This document shows positions 29,351-39,241 of a DNA stretch of 64,000 bases, piece by piece. Numbering within the stretch: the stretch's first letter is position 1; every line of letters begins with the position of its first letter. The position numbers and the translations under genes are program-made. The stretch comes from Alphaproteobacteria bacterium (GTDB lineage Bacteria; Pseudomonadota; Alphaproteobacteria; Sphingomonadales; Emcibacteraceae): the NCBI GenBank assembly GCA_030428615.1, contig JAUIDN010000012.1:42582-106581 (forward strand), read 5' to 3'. The notes beneath the pieces were generated by a model. That model was not told the origin of the DNA and made no database searches. It worked only from the letters and a program-made list of their open reading frames with translations.

Positions 29351-32300
29351 ATGAAGAAAATAGGGATAGGTGTCGGGGTATTGCTGGTTTTATTGATCGC
29401 CAGCGCACTTATAGTGCCGGGGTTCATCGATTGGAATCAATATAAAACCCAGATAGAGATGACGGCCTCGGATTTGAGCGAACGACAGGTTGCCATTAAT
29501 GGCGATCTTTCGCTTTCGATATTGCCGTCGCCATCATTTTCGGCGCAGGATGTCAGTGTTTCGAATGTCGAAGGCGGGCAGGCTACCCATTTTGTCACGC
29601 TTAAATCCGTTGATGTTAATGTGGCTTTTTTCCCGCTGCTTCGTGGTGAGATACAGGTAAAGAAATTTATCCTTGTCGAACCGGTGGTTGCGCTTGAGGT
29701 CAATGCGGAAGGTCGTGGAAACTGGGAATTTGGATCGGCCGAGGAGACGACAGATACAGGGTCCGGTACCGAGCTAAGTTTCGAGCAGTTCCAGATTGAA
29801 AATGGCCAGCTCAGCTATCAGGATTTTTCAACAGGCACGCAGGAATTGCTGCGGATGATAGACGCATCTGTTTCGATGGATAGCCTTCAAGGACCCTTCG
29901 AAATTGAGGGCCGCGCAAGATATAAAAATTTACCGATATCAATGAACCTTATGGTTGGTACCATTCGGGAAGGTAGAAAAGTTCCAATAAATCTGACTGC
30001 AGGGCTTCTGGATAATGATGTTCAGATCAAGTTCGCCGGTGGTGCTCTTCTTGACGAAGTTTCACCGCAGGCAGACGGAAAGATAAATTTAGCCGCGCAG
30101 GATGTTGGTGATATATTTCTGGCTGTAGCGCTATTGGATCCTGAAAATACAAATCAGAACGGTCCCAAATATAATCACCCTATCTCGCTTGAAACCACTG
30201 TTGCGTACGGTGGCGACGCCATTAATGTTTCAGCATTTGATTTCGAAATGGGAGAAAGTCGCGGTTCGGGAAAAATGACGGCAACATTTGGTGAAATGAC
30301 ACGGTTTGATGGCAATCTTTCCGTGAATAGTCTTAATTTGGATAGTTTTCTATCTTCGCTGGAGGAGAATGATGGCTCCGGTCAAGTCGACCCACAGAAA
30401 AAAGAAGAAATTGATTATACTTTTTTAGACACGCTTGAAGGAAATTTCACGTTCAAGCTTGGTGCGCTCCAATATAATGATAAAATTGCCAGCCAGATGG
30501 AGCTGGATATGACAGCAAGCAATCGGGAGCTGGATTTTACCAATGCACGCGTCAACATGCCGGGTGGTTCGGAATTGACACTGAATGGTGCGTTTAGCGC
30601 TCCGGGAAACAAACCTTTCTTCAATGGAAATGTTGGCCTTAATTCAGGTAATTTCCGAGCATTTCTGGACTGGCTGAAAATAGATACATCAAGTATCCCC
30701 ACCGGACGCTTGACCCGTTTTGCTTATAAAGGCGCAGTTCAGGCAACGCCGCAGCTGGTTCAGTTATACGGAATTGACGGCAGTCTTGATACTGTTCAAT
30801 TTTCGGGTGGTTTATCCTATGCCGTTCAGGACCGCCCGTCTATGGGTCTTGACATGCAGGTGCAGAATTTAAATGTAGATAACTATCTGCCAGCTGAAGC
30901 AGAAGAACAGACAGACTATAAAAAATCTGTCGCGATCCTTGGCGATTTTGATGCCAACTATAAAATTGATCTGTCGAATGTGACCACGCAGGGCATAACC
31001 ATTAAGAAAGTCGATCTAACAGGAGAGCTTTTTGATGGCAAGATTAATGCCAAGACTATAAATGTTGAGGATTTCGCCGGATTTGATCTCAATGGCTCAT
31101 TAATTGGCAATAATCTGTCAAACAATCCGCAATTTGAAACATCGTTTAATACGACGGCCGCCTCTCTGGTGCCGCTGCAGCGGGCTTACCGGTTTAAGAC
31201 GGCATTTGATATCTCAGAAGTTGGGGCGATTGCGTTAAACGCGCGCATGTCCGGTGATTTTGAGCAAATGACAATAGATGTGAAATCCACTATTGGCAGC
31301 AGTAAGGCGGATATTAAAGGCGAAATTAGAAGTGCTACATTATCGCAATTCCCGGAAATCGGCAGTGCTGATCTTGAGATCGTTGCCTCGAATCCAAGTC
31401 TGGCCAGTTTGATTGATCAATTTGACTTGCCGATTGTAAAAGCATCGGCCAATGACGACAGGCCGGTCTCCGTTAAAGGCACCCTGAAGGGCACGCAGCA
31501 ACTGTTGGATTTGGACGGTACATTAAGCATAGCCGGTGGCACAGTTGCGTTAAAAGGGCGGACCAATATTGCGGAAGATGAGATCAGCTCCTATGACTTC
31601 GCCGTAGATATGAAAGGGCCGGATGTCCGTGAATTTGTCCGCGGTCTTGGGGCGGAATTCAGACCATCGAAAGCCAACCTCGGGCCGCTTGCATTGGAAA
31701 TGGCAGCATCCGGCAATATGAGTGCGCTTTCGTTAAGCAATATTGTTGGAACAGTTGGCCCGACCAAATTGACCGGGTCGGGTGAGATTACACAGCTTGA
31801 TGCTGTTGCGGATCAGGGGCAAAAGCCGAATTTTAATTTTAATCTTGTGCTTGATGATGTTCCAGTTGCGGATTTCATGGAAGCAAAGCCGGAAGTTCCC
31901 GAAGGTGAGCAATGGGGCAACTGGAGCAAGGAGCCAATGGACCTTGCCGTTCTTGAGCAATATGACGGTCGCGCGACAGTTACCGCCAACAGAATTAATT
32001 ATGAAAAATATGATTTTGAAAACCCGCGGTTCGATGCTGTCCTGAAGGACGGCGTGCTCACGATCAATAATTTCACCGGTAAATTATTCGGTGGGGATGT
32101 TGCGATTGCCGGAACCTTTAGCAGCGAGGGTGAGTTAGCGATGGATATGTCGCTTAAAAATGCCTCTGTTGTAGATGCAACCAGTTCATTCGCGGGCATC
32201 AGGCCGATAACGGGTTATTTTGATATGACACAAAAAATAACTGGCAAGGGTACAAGTCAGGAAGCACTTATTTCATCACTGAATGGAACGGGTGCGGTGA

Positions 32301-33058
32301 CTGCGTCGCCGGGCACGATTAATGGAATTAATGTTCCGGAACTGAGTGAGCGAATAAATGGACTGAGTAGCCAAAATGGCCTTCTAAGTCTCTTGAGAAC
32401 CTCCCTTTCCGGTGGTCAGACGCCATATGATGGAGGGTCCAGTGCGCTGACAACAAAAAATGGATTTATCCAGTTAAGCCCGCTTGATGTTAACATGCTG
32501 GGTGCTAAAAGCGATATTGACCTTGGTATAAACCTGGCGCAGTGGCAAATGGACTTGAATGGCGATATGTCGCTGAGCGATCATCCGGATGCGCCGCCCA
32601 TTGGCATTAGTGTTCTTGGTGATCTGCATAATCCTAAAATTGCTTATAACACAAAACAGCTTGAAGGGTTTATAGGCCAGAAAATTGCTGCGAGCCTTAT
32701 ACAGAATATGGTCGAAGGAAACGGCGGTATTGGCGATTTATTTGGTGGAGGTGTTGGACCAGAGGCGGCACCCACAACGGGTGGTGCACCAGCGGAAAAT
32801 GAACCTGTCGCCGCACCATCCGGCGAAACGCCGGCCCCTAATCAGGATGATGTGACAACCAGCCCGCTTGATGATTTTTTAACCCCGCCACCGGCGGAGC
32901 AGACACAGCAGCAGGCACCTGCCGAGGAGGCACCAGAGGAACAGGTACCAGCGCAGGAGACAAGACCGCAATCGGTTGAAGAGCTTGGCACAAGATTGCT
33001 TGAGCGATTGTTTCAAAAGCCCGCGCAGCAACCGCAGCAGGCACCGCCGAATGACTAA
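29351..33058 (+). CDS. AsmA family protein
   Basis: A 1235-residue envelope protein with one N-terminal membrane helix (IGIGVGVLLVLLIASALIV) and a long periplasmic repeating-beta-groove region. AsmA-like proteins are thought to bridge the membranes and move or regulate phospholipids. The family start VPGFIDWNQYKTQIE, QVAINGDLSLSILPSPSF and the C-terminal AsmA_2-like MSLKNASVVDATSSFAG region are visible. The last 120 residues are Pro/Gln/Glu-rich (for example PPPAEQTQQQAPAEEAPEE) and probably disordered. ATG 29351 follows ggaga; an in-frame TTG at 29330 is an alternative start. Confidence 0.88.
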   Translation: MKKIGIGVGVLLVLLIASALIVPGFIDWNQYKTQIEMTASDLSERQVAINGDLSLSILPSPSFSAQDVSVSNVEGGQATHFVTLKSVDVNVAFFPLLRGEIQVKKFILVEPVVALEVNAEGRGNWEFGSAEETTDTGSGTELSFEQFQIENGQLSYQDFSTGTQELLRMIDASVSMDSLQGPFEIEGRARYKNLPISMNLMVGTIREGRKVPINLTAGLLDNDVQIKFAGGALLDEVSPQADGKINLAAQDVGDIFLAVALLDPENTNQNGPKYNHPISLETTVAYGGDAINVSAFDFEMGESRGSGKMTATFGEMTRFDGNLSVNSLNLDSFLSSLEENDGSGQVDPQKKEEIDYTFLDTLEGNFTFKLGALQYNDKIASQMELDMTASNRELDFTNARVNMPGGSELTLNGAFSAPGNKPFFNGNVGLNSGNFRAFLDWLKIDTSSIPTGRLTRFAYKGAVQATPQLVQLYGIDGSLDTVQFSGGLSYAVQDRPSMGLDMQVQNLNVDNYLPAEAEEQTDYKKSVAILGDFDANYKIDLSNVTTQGITIKKVDLTGELFDGKINAKTINVEDFAGFDLNGSLIGNNLSNNPQFETSFNTTAASLVPLQRAYRFKTAFDISEVGAIALNARMSGDFEQMTIDVKSTIGSSKADIKGEIRSATLSQFPEIGSADLEIVASNPSLASLIDQFDLPIVKASANDDRPVSVKGTLKGTQQLLDLDGTLSIAGGTVALKGRTNIAEDEISSYDFAVDMKGPDVREFVRGLGAEFRPSKANLGPLALEMAASGNMSALSLSNIVGTVGPTKLTGSGEITQLDAVADQGQKPNFNFNLVLDDVPVADFMEAKPEVPEGEQWGNWSKEPMDLAVLEQYDGRATVTANRINYEKYDFENPRFDAVLKDGVLTINNFTGKLFGGDVAIAGTFSSEGELAMDMSLKNASVVDATSSFAGIRPITGYFDMTQKITGKGTSQEALISSLNGTGAVTASPGTINGINVPELSERINGLSSQNGLLSLLRTSLSGGQTPYDGGSSALTTKNGFIQLSPLDVNMLGAKSDIDLGINLAQWQMDLNGDMSLSDHPDAPPIGISVLGDLHNPKIAYNTKQLEGFIGQKIAASLIQNMVEGNGGIGDLFGGGVGPEAAPTTGGAPAENEPVAAPSGETPAPNQDDVTTSPLDDFLTPPPAEQTQQQAPAEEAPEEQVPAQETRPQSVEELGTRLLERLFQKPAQQPQQAPPND

Positions 33059-33273
33059 CTGGAAAGTCGTTTTAAAATATAAACCCTAATAGCGCTGCTC
33101 AGGTTTGTACTACGGTTTGCATCAATTTCAGTGATTAAGGATTTTAAACTTTTACCGTCATCTTTTGCGATCGATTTCAGTTTTTCCCAAAAGATGTTTT
33201 CAAGGGTAATGCTCGTTTGATGGCCAGCGATGACGACGGAATGTTTATTCAGTTTTTCGTCATCTTTACTCAT
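33055..33273 (-). CDS. Ribbon-helix-helix domain protein (RHH_4)
   Basis: A 72-residue protein consisting almost wholly of one ribbon-helix-helix unit: HSVVIAGHQTSITLENIFWE (ribbon and first helix) then LSSAIRVYILKRL (second helix). The pattern VVIAGHxTSITLE-FW is typical of a small alphaproteobacterial family (RHH_4) that often sits beside fumarase and sspB, as here. DNA binding is likely from the fold, but the target is unknown. It begins 7 bp after the fumarase stop, so it is probably the last gene of an sspB-fumarase-RHH operon. It overlaps the asmA end by 4 bp. Confidence 0.85.
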   Translation of the reverse strand: MSKDDEKLNKHSVVIAGHQTSITLENIFWEKLKSIAKDDGKSLKSLITEIDANRSTNLSSAIRVYILKRLSS

Positions 33274-33280
33274 GGAAACC

Positions 33281-34891
33281 CTATAACATTTTGAAAAAGT
33301 CGTTGCCTTTATCGTCGACGATTATGAAAGCGGGGAAATTCTTCACTTCAATTTTCCATATGGCTTCCATGCCAAAATCCTCGAAATCCAGTACTTCGAC
33401 CTTTGTGATATTGTTTTTCGCAAGAATGGCCGCTGGTCCACCGATGGACCCCAGATAGAAACCGCCATTTTCGTTACAGGCATCGGTGACCTGTTTGCTT
33501 CTGTTTCCTTTGGCAAGCATGACCATACTGCCCCCATGTTTCTGGAAGGTATCGACGTAGCTGTCCATCCGGCCTGCTGTAGTGGGTCCAAATGACCCGG
33601 ATGCATACCCTTCAGGTGTTTTCGCGGGGCCAGCGTAATAGACAATATGGTCTTTCAGGTAGTCAGGCATGGGTTCGCCCGCTTCAAGTTTCTTGAGGAT
33701 GGCGGCATGGGCCAAGTCACGCGCCACGACGATTGTTCCTGTAAGAGAAAGTCTTGTTTTTACGGGATATTTGCTGAGTTCCGCCCTGATTTCATCCATC
33801 GGGCGGTTAAGGTCTATTTCAACAACAGTGGCGCTCAGGTCATCTTTTGCAACATCGGGCATAAAGCGGGCCGGGTCTGTTTCAAGTTGTTCGAGAAAAA
33901 TACCGTCCTTGGTGATTTTTGCTTTCGCCTGCCGATCTGCGGAACAGGAAACACCAATACCGATGGGAACAGAAGCGCCATGACGCGGCATTCTTATAAC
34001 GCGGACGTCGTGGCAAAAATATTTACCACCAAACTGCGCGCCAATATCAAAATTCTGCGTCATTTTAAGTACTTTTTCTTCCATTTCCGGGCAACGGATT
34101 GCCTGACCAAATTCACCCCCCACGGTTGGAAGGTTGTCCAGATAATGGGTGCTTGCCATTTTTACCGTTTTCAGGTTCTGTTCAGCACTTAGGCCCCCGA
34201 TAACAACAGCAAGATGATATGGCGGACAGGCTGCGGTTCCAAGTGTTCTTAATTTTTCATCGAGAAATTCCGTAAGTCGGTCTTCCCTCAATACGGCGGG
34301 TGTTTGCTGAAACAGGAATGTTTTATTTGCGCTTCCGCCACCTTTGGCGACAAAAAGAAAATGATATTCGCTTCCTTCAGTTGCGTAAATATCAACCTGA
34401 GCCGGTCCATTGGTCTTGGTGTTTTTTTCTTCAAACAGACTGATTGGCGCAAGCTGGGAATATCTTAGGTTGGTTTTTGTATAGGTATCCATGACACCCT
34501 GATTAAGGGCCTCGGCGTCGTCACCGTCCGTCCATACATATTGACCTTTTTTTCCCATTATAATGCCTGTGCCGGTATCCTGACAGCCGGGAAGAATCAT
34601 TCCCGCGGCGACGTTGGCATTTTTAAGCAGTTCGGTCGCGACAAAGCGGTCATTGTCCGATGCTTCCTCATCTTCGAGAATTTTGGCGAGCTTGGTAAGG
34701 TGGGTCGGCCTTAGAAGGTGTGCGATATCTTTCATCGCTTCCGCTGTGAGTAGCCGTAAGCCTTCCGGTTCTACTTTTAGAATTTCCTTGCCGTCAACGA
34801 TGATGGTTGAAACATAGTCAGATGTAATTTTACGGTAGACCGTGTCGCTCTCACTTTGAGCATACATGTCAGTGTATTTTGCGGATGTCAT
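33281..34891 (-). CDS. fumA: Class I fumarate hydratase
   Basis: An iron-sulfur enzyme of the TCA cycle that interconverts fumarate and malate. The 536 residues have the class I two-domain layout. Cluster cysteines are predicted in [24 protein letters not shown] and [12 protein letters not shown], and [16 protein letters not shown] lies in the C-terminal domain. Class I enzymes are oxygen-sensitive, unlike class II FumC, which is not seen in this window. It lies 26 bp downstream of sspB. Confidence 0.93.
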   Translation of the reverse strand: MTSAKYTDMYAQSESDTVYRKITSDYVSTIIVDGKEILKVEPEGLRLLTAEAMKDIAHLLRPTHLTKLAKILEDEEASDNDRFVATELLKNANVAAGMILPGCQDTGTGIIMGKKGQYVWTDGDDAEALNQGVMDTYTKTNLRYSQLAPISLFEEKNTKTNGPAQVDIYATEGSEYHFLFVAKGGGSANKTFLFQQTPAVLREDRLTEFLDEKLRTLGTAACPPYHLAVVIGGLSAEQNLKTVKMASTHYLDNLPTVGGEFGQAIRCPEMEEKVLKMTQNFDIGAQFGGKYFCHDVRVIRMPRHGASVPIGIGVSCSADRQAKAKITKDGIFLEQLETDPARFMPDVAKDDLSATVVEIDLNRPMDEIRAELSKYPVKTRLSLTGTIVVARDLAHAAILKKLEAGEPMPDYLKDHIVYYAGPAKTPEGYASGSFGPTTAGRMDSYVDTFQKHGGSMVMLAKGNRSKQVTDACNENGGFYLGSIGGPAAILAKNNITKVEVLDFEDFGMEAIWKIEVKNFPAFIIVDDKGNDFFKML

Positions 34892-34917
34892 GAAACGTGT
34901 TCCAGAAGGTTAGTTTT

Positions 34918-35403
34918 TTATTTCTTTTTGCGAAACGCATCTAACGCGACAATATTGTCTTTTGGGGCGTTGGTGTCGTTTGTTTTTTCTTCAATGACGG
35001 TTTCTTCTAAAACTTCTTCGAAATCACCAACTTCAAGATTGCTTTCGACATCCGAATTAAAATGAAGGCCGAAATCAACGCTTGGATCAAAGAAGCCAAG
35101 CAACGAATCAAACGGGATATAAAGATGTTCTTTATTGCGATTGAAACTTAGTGAAATTTCAAAATGATCTTCGTCGACATGAAGATCCCAGAACTGATTC
35201 TGAAGGACAATTGTCATGTCTTCTTCATATCGTTTTTTAAGATAGTCGGGGATTTTTACGTCTGGATGTGTCGTCTGGAAAGTAATGTAAAAGTGATGCT
35301 CGCCGGGGAGGCCATTTTCAGCGGTGTCCGTCAGAATGTCCCTTACCACGCCAAGCAGCGCAGCCTGAACCATTTCGTCATATTTAATTATACTATCCGT
35401 CAT
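34918..35403 (-). CDS. sspB: SspB-family ClpXP adaptor
   Basis: SspB tethers ssrA-tagged proteins to ClpXP for degradation. The 161-residue protein has the alphaproteobacterial form. The substrate-binding domain spans about residues 1-115 (YDEMVQAALLGVVRDIL, HFYITFQTTHPDVKIPDYL, ITIVLQ-like strands and HLYIPFDSLLGFFDPSVDFG). A flexible acidic linker follows, then a short basic end (VALDAFRKKK) expected to dock on the ClpX N-domain. The tmRNA gene, which supplies the tag, lies about 100 bp upstream on the same strand. Confidence 0.92.
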   Translation of the reverse strand: MTDSIIKYDEMVQAALLGVVRDILTDTAENGLPGEHHFYITFQTTHPDVKIPDYLKKRYEEDMTIVLQNQFWDLHVDEDHFEISLSFNRNKEHLYIPFDSLLGFFDPSVDFGLHFNSDVESNLEVGDFEEVLEETVIEEKTNDTNAPKDNIVALDAFRKKK

Positions 35404-35504
35404 TTAAATCTTACTTTTTTTGTTACGACTCTGATTTGAGCAAATTATAGCGACAAGATAGCGAAGGTGCTAGTCATTTTATATGGAGGGAAAAATGTCG
35501 GCAA

Positions 35505-35795
35505 ATAATAAAGTGGTGGGCTTCTGTTGCTAGGTGCCCACCGAACCCCGCGTAGCTAAACTTATTAAGCTGCTACAGCAAATGCTTCGTTATCGTTTGC
35601 ATTTGTGAATTGTGACCCGTCACAGCGGTGTCATACTGAGCAAAAGTTATATCTTTATTGCGCACGTCGATCCTATTTCGCCCCCATAAACAAAGACTTA
35701 GGTTAATGGTGGAGGCGCCGGGTACCGCCCCCGGGTCCGTAACGTTTATTCCATATATCAATTTATTGCCATAGTCGGCTACCCGACATTCTATA
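35505..35795 (-). ncRNA. ssrA: Circularly permuted two-piece tmRNA (ssrA)
   Basis: Read on the minus strand, the acceptor piece comes first. Its T-arm/acceptor part GGACCCGGGGGCGGTACC is followed by CGCCTCC and ends ACCA at 35707. A 21-base intervening segment (35706-35686) follows, then the coding piece from GGGGGCG at 35685. CGCCTCC pairs with GGGGGCG (one G-U) to form the acceptor stem, which proves the permutation. The resume codon GCA at 35600 opens the tag ANDNEAFAVAA, ending TAA at 35565-35567. A GGTGGGC/GCCCACC hairpin (35515-35542) follows. The outer ends of both pieces are estimates. This layout is characteristic of alphaproteobacteria. Confidence 0.95.
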
Positions 35796-35822
35796 TATAA
35801 GGCCTAAAGCTTAAGATTTAAA

Positions 35823-35851
35823 TAGATTTGCATAAATTTTTGTGCAATCTA
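35823..35851. promoter_or_regulatory. Inverted repeat between ssrA and thyA with possible divergent -35 elements
   Basis: TAGATTTGCA (35823-35832) and TGCAATCTA (35843-35851) form a dyad with one unpaired base. Each arm holds a -35-like hexamer: TTGCAT rightward with TATGTA 16 bp on towards thyA, and TTGCAC leftward with TATTTA 17 bp on towards ssrA. Either divergent promoters or a shared operator could explain it. Confidence 0.35.
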
Positions 35852-35884
35852 TGTAATTAAGTAAAAGACGTCATACGGAATATA

Positions 35885-36679
35885 ATGAAACAATATCTTG
35901 ATCTTGCCCGTCGTATTCGCGATGAAGGCACAAAAAAAGAAGACAGAACCGGAACCGGAACCAAAAGTGTCTTCGGACATCAAATGCGATTTAACCTTAC
36001 TGATGGTTTCCCGATGGTGACCACTAAGAAGCTTCACTTAAAATCGATCATCCACGAACTTTTATGGTTTATCGCCGGTGACACAAATATCAAATATCTT
36101 AAAGATAATGGTGTGCGTATCTGGGATGAATGGGCGGATGAAAATGGTGATCTCGGTCCCGTCTATGGTCATCAATGGCGCTCGTGGCCAGCACCGAACG
36201 GTGAAACCGTCGATCAAATAAGTAATCTGATCCACATGATTAAAAATAATCCGGACAGCCGACGTTTAATTGTCAGCGCATGGAATGTAGCAGATGTGGA
36301 CCACATGGCTTTGCCGCCCTGTCATTGCCTGTTTCAGTTTTATGTGGCAGATGGCAAATTGAGCTGTCAGCTTTATCAAAGAAGTGCAGATGTGTTTCTC
36401 GGTGTTCCTTTTAATATTGCGTCTTACGCACTTCTTACCATGATGGTGGCACAGGTGTGTAATTTGGGACTTGGTGATTTTGTACACACGTTTGGTGATG
36501 CACATCTTTATCTTAACCATATGGAACAAATTGATCTTCAGCTCAGCCGTGAGCCGCTCCCACTTCCAGCTATGGCGATAAACTCAGAGGTGAAGGATAT
36601 ATTCGCGTTTAAATTTGATGATTTTGAATTGCAAAATTATGAAGCACATCCGCATATAAAAGGGGTGGTAGCCGTTTAA
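35885..36679 (+). CDS. thyA: Thymidylate synthase ThyA
   Basis: ThyA methylates dUMP to dTMP with methylenetetrahydrofolate, producing dihydrofolate. The 264 residues match the E. coli-type length. Visible motifs are [17 protein letters not shown], the catalytic cysteine in [12 protein letters not shown] (near residue 146), the dUMP-binding [18 protein letters not shown], and [12 protein letters not shown]. The stop overlaps the folA start by one base, pairing the producer and recycler of dihydrofolate. Confidence 0.97.
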   Translation: MKQYLDLARRIRDEGTKKEDRTGTGTKSVFGHQMRFNLTDGFPMVTTKKLHLKSIIHELLWFIAGDTNIKYLKDNGVRIWDEWADENGDLGPVYGHQWRSWPAPNGETVDQISNLIHMIKNNPDSRRLIVSAWNVADVDHMALPPCHCLFQFYVADGKLSCQLYQRSADVFLGVPFNIASYALLTMMVAQVCNLGLGDFVHTFGDAHLYLNHMEQIDLQLSREPLPLPAMAINSEVKDIFAFKFDDFELQNYEAHPHIKGVVAV

Positions 36680-37185
36680 TGATCAAAGTATCCCTTATTG
36701 TTGCGGTAACGGAAAATGGTATAATTGGCAAAGACAACGATATGCCATGGAAAATTTCATCTGATCTTCAATATTTTAAAAAACATACCATGCACAAGCC
36801 CATTATTATGGGCCGCAAAACATTTGAAAGCATCGGAAAGCCGTTAGCCGGGCGTGTTAATATAGTCATAACCCGGGACCATGCTTTTGAAGCGGAGGGC
36901 GTCATCACTGCGCACAGTGTTGAGATGGCACTTGAGGTTGCCAAAAACATGGCTGAGGTTAAAGGCCAGAAAGAAGTGATGGTCATTGGCGGCGCGCAGA
37001 TTTACGAATTATGTTTGCCGGAAGCGGACAGACTTTATCTTACCCGTATTCACGCCAATATTGAGGGCGATACTTATTTCCCCGACCTTAACCCTGACGA
37101 ATGGCTTGAATATTCGTCTGAGCGTCACGTGGCCGGTGAAAAAGACAGTCACGATTACAGCTTTATCATCCTTGACCGGATTTAA
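36679..37185 (+). CDS. folA: Dihydrofolate reductase
   Basis: FolA reduces dihydrofolate to tetrahydrofolate with NADPH. The 168 residues show ENGIIGKDNDMPWKISSDLQ (substrate and Met20-type loop), PIIMGRKTFESIGKPLAGR (NADPH site), and MVIGGAQIYELCLPEADRLY. It is coupled to thyA through a TAATG overlap. Its 3' end overlaps the convergent SIMPL gene by 4 bp. Confidence 0.95.
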   Translation: MIKVSLIVAVTENGIIGKDNDMPWKISSDLQYFKKHTMHKPIIMGRKTFESIGKPLAGRVNIVITRDHAFEAEGVITAHSVEMALEVAKNMAEVKGQKEVMVIGGAQIYELCLPEADRLYLTRIHANIEGDTYFPDLNPDEWLEYSSERHVAGEKDSHDYSFIILDRI

Positions 37186-37907
37186 TTTTCCAATTCGTAA
37201 ACAAGCGTTACTTGTGCGGTTGTTGTAATCTTGCCCGGTTTGATGGGAATGGACATATTTTTTGGCATTGGCGCGGCCATCGCCAAACTTTCCTGTCGCA
37301 TCATATCCATTCTTCTTGGCATGACCTGCACGTTTCCTTCATTGATTGTGCAGATATTTCCAAGTTTATTACCGGCAAGTTTTGCGTAAAGCGCTGCTTT
37401 GTGATGGGCTTTTTTAAAGGCCGCCTCTCGTGCATGATCTTCCAGTTTGTCTTTATCCGTTGAAGAATAAGTGATATTGGAAAACAGATTATTACTTCCC
37501 GCTGTAACACCTGACATGAGTTCGGTTATTTTATCAAGAACATATGTTTTGAAATAAACCCTTGATGTTCCCTCATAAGCGATTACTTCCTGGCGGTTAC
37601 GCTGATCGTACACTGGGAATATGTTAATTGAGTCCGTGCGGATATCTTCATCTTTTATTTTTAGATCTTCCAGCACGTTGATTATTTTTCGGATATTGTC
37701 TGATAGTCCCTGAAGGGCCGCCATTTCATCATCTGCGCGGCTTCTGACATTTAAAGAGACTTCGGCAACGTCGGGAATGCTTTCAATTTCACCTGTGGCG
37801 CTCATGGTTATGACAGACCCCTGACAGGTTTTTGGTTGCTGGGCATAGGCCAGATTTGAGAACGCGGCAATTGAAATAAACAAAGTGAAAAAGCGAAGAA
37901 TTTTCAT
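37182..37907 (-). CDS. SIMPL-domain (DUF541) periplasmic protein
   Basis: A 241-residue secreted protein with a signal peptide (ILRFFTLFISIAAFSNLAYA, then QQ) and a DUF541/SIMPL domain: SVITMSATGEIESIPDVAEV, LSDNIRKIINVLEDLKIKDE, then the later strands ending ITTTAQVTLVYELEN. Family members such as E. coli YggE are linked to oxidative-stress tolerance, but the molecular role is unclear. It follows the threonine synthase gene by 59 bp on the same strand and may or may not share its transcript. Confidence 0.87.
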   Translation of the reverse strand: MKILRFFTLFISIAAFSNLAYAQQPKTCQGSVITMSATGEIESIPDVAEVSLNVRSRADDEMAALQGLSDNIRKIINVLEDLKIKDEDIRTDSINIFPVYDQRNRQEVIAYEGTSRVYFKTYVLDKITELMSGVTAGSNNLFSNITYSSTDKDKLEDHAREAAFKKAHHKAALYAKLAGNKLGNICTINEGNVQVMPRRMDMMRQESLAMAAPMPKNMSIPIKPGKITTTAQVTLVYELEN

Positions 37908-37966
37908 GGGTAACTCCTTATTTGGCTATGCTCACAAATTAGTTTCAAATCATGTCAAATTTGCGG

Positions 37967-39226
37967 CTATTTAAATCGGCCGTAATCAATTGGCTGGTCT
38001 TTATCAAGGAACTGATTTGTTTCCGGCATCGGGTATTTAAGTCCGGTTGCGCAATTAAACAGTACGACTTTGTCGTCTTTTTTTACTTGGCCGCTTTTTA
38101 GAGCCATTTCCCACGCGGCGAAGGTGGCTGCCCCTTCCGGGCACAGCAATACGCCATCTTCCCTGGCAATGCGGTCACGGCAATCGAAAATATGATCTTC
38201 TTTAACGGCAATGGCAAACCCACCACTTTCGCGAACGGCACGTAGGATAAGAAAATCACCGACAGCGATGGGAACGCGAATACCCCAGGCATGCGTATGA
38301 GCATCTTCCCAAAGCGGGGCATGTTCTTCGCCGTCATCATATGCTTTAACGATTGGCGCGCATCCTTCGGCTTGTACAGCGACCATTTTAGGACGTTTAC
38401 TTCCGATCCAGCCGATTTTTTCCAGCTCGTCAAACGCTTTCCACATGCCGATCAGCCCTGTACCGCCGCCGGTCGGGTAAAAAATAACATCCGGTAATTC
38501 CCAGTCGAACTGTTCTGCCAGCTCCAGCCCCATGGTTTTCTTACCTTCAATTCTGTAGGGTTCTTTCAGTGTCGAAATATCCGCCCATCCCATCTTCTCC
38601 TTACCTTCCAGAACAATTTTACCGCAGTCGTTAATCAAACCGTTTACGGTATATGTATCGGCACCCTGAAGGGCAATTTCCCTGATGTTAACGATCGGTG
38701 TGTCATCGGGACAAAAGACGGTTGTTTTTAGTCCGGCAAAGCTTGCATATGCCGCGAGCGCCGCACCCGCATTGCCATTGGTCGGCATTGCCAGGTGATT
38801 TTGGCCAAGTTCTTTCGCCATGGCAACAGCAAGTGCCAACCCGCGGGCTTTAAATGATCCGGTGGGTAATCGGCCTTCGTCCTTCACGATCACATTACAG
38901 CCTTTCGGGATGGAATGGTCCAGCGGAATAAGGGGGGTCATCACTTCACCCAGACTGGTCATGGCTTCGCCAGTATTCACGGGCAGAAATTCGCGGTATT
39001 TCCAAAATCCGCCGGGTCGGTTTTCAATTTCTTGCTTTGTGACATTATTCTTAATCGCTTCAAGATCATACCTCACAAGAAGGGGTCTTCCCGCTTCAGA
39101 TAAACCATGAATTTCACCTGCAGCATAATCATCCTTGCCGGTGATTGAACATTCGAGATTGGTTACAAATGATGGTTTGCTGTCGTAAAGTGCTTTTGTA
39201 AATTCATATTCTGCGGATTTATTCAT
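37967..39226 (-). CDS. thrC: Threonine synthase-like PLP enzyme
   Basis: A 419-residue fold-type II PLP enzyme, most like threonine synthase, which converts O-phosphohomoserine to threonine. LPTGSFKARGLALAVAMAKE holds the PLP lysine (near residue 130), PTNGNAGAALAAYA the substrate loop, and FYPTGGGTGLIGMWKAF the phosphate-binding glycine loop. The N-terminal 40 residues include LECSITGKDDYAAGEIHGL, a small Cys-containing lead-in found in this subfamily. It lies 15 bp after ridA. Related enzymes (cysteate synthase, diaminopropionate-type) cannot be fully excluded. Confidence 0.8.
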   Translation of the reverse strand: MNKSAEYEFTKALYDSKPSFVTNLECSITGKDDYAAGEIHGLSEAGRPLLVRYDLEAIKNNVTKQEIENRPGGFWKYREFLPVNTGEAMTSLGEVMTPLIPLDHSIPKGCNVIVKDEGRLPTGSFKARGLALAVAMAKELGQNHLAMPTNGNAGAALAAYASFAGLKTTVFCPDDTPIVNIREIALQGADTYTVNGLINDCGKIVLEGKEKMGWADISTLKEPYRIEGKKTMGLELAEQFDWELPDVIFYPTGGGTGLIGMWKAFDELEKIGWIGSKRPKMVAVQAEGCAPIVKAYDDGEEHAPLWEDAHTHAWGIRVPIAVGDFLILRAVRESGGFAIAVKEDHIFDCRDRIAREDGVLLCPEGAATFAAWEMALKSGQVKKDDKVVLFNCATGLKYPMPETNQFLDKDQPIDYGRFK

Positions 39227-39241
39227 AAACTTTTCTCTTTT

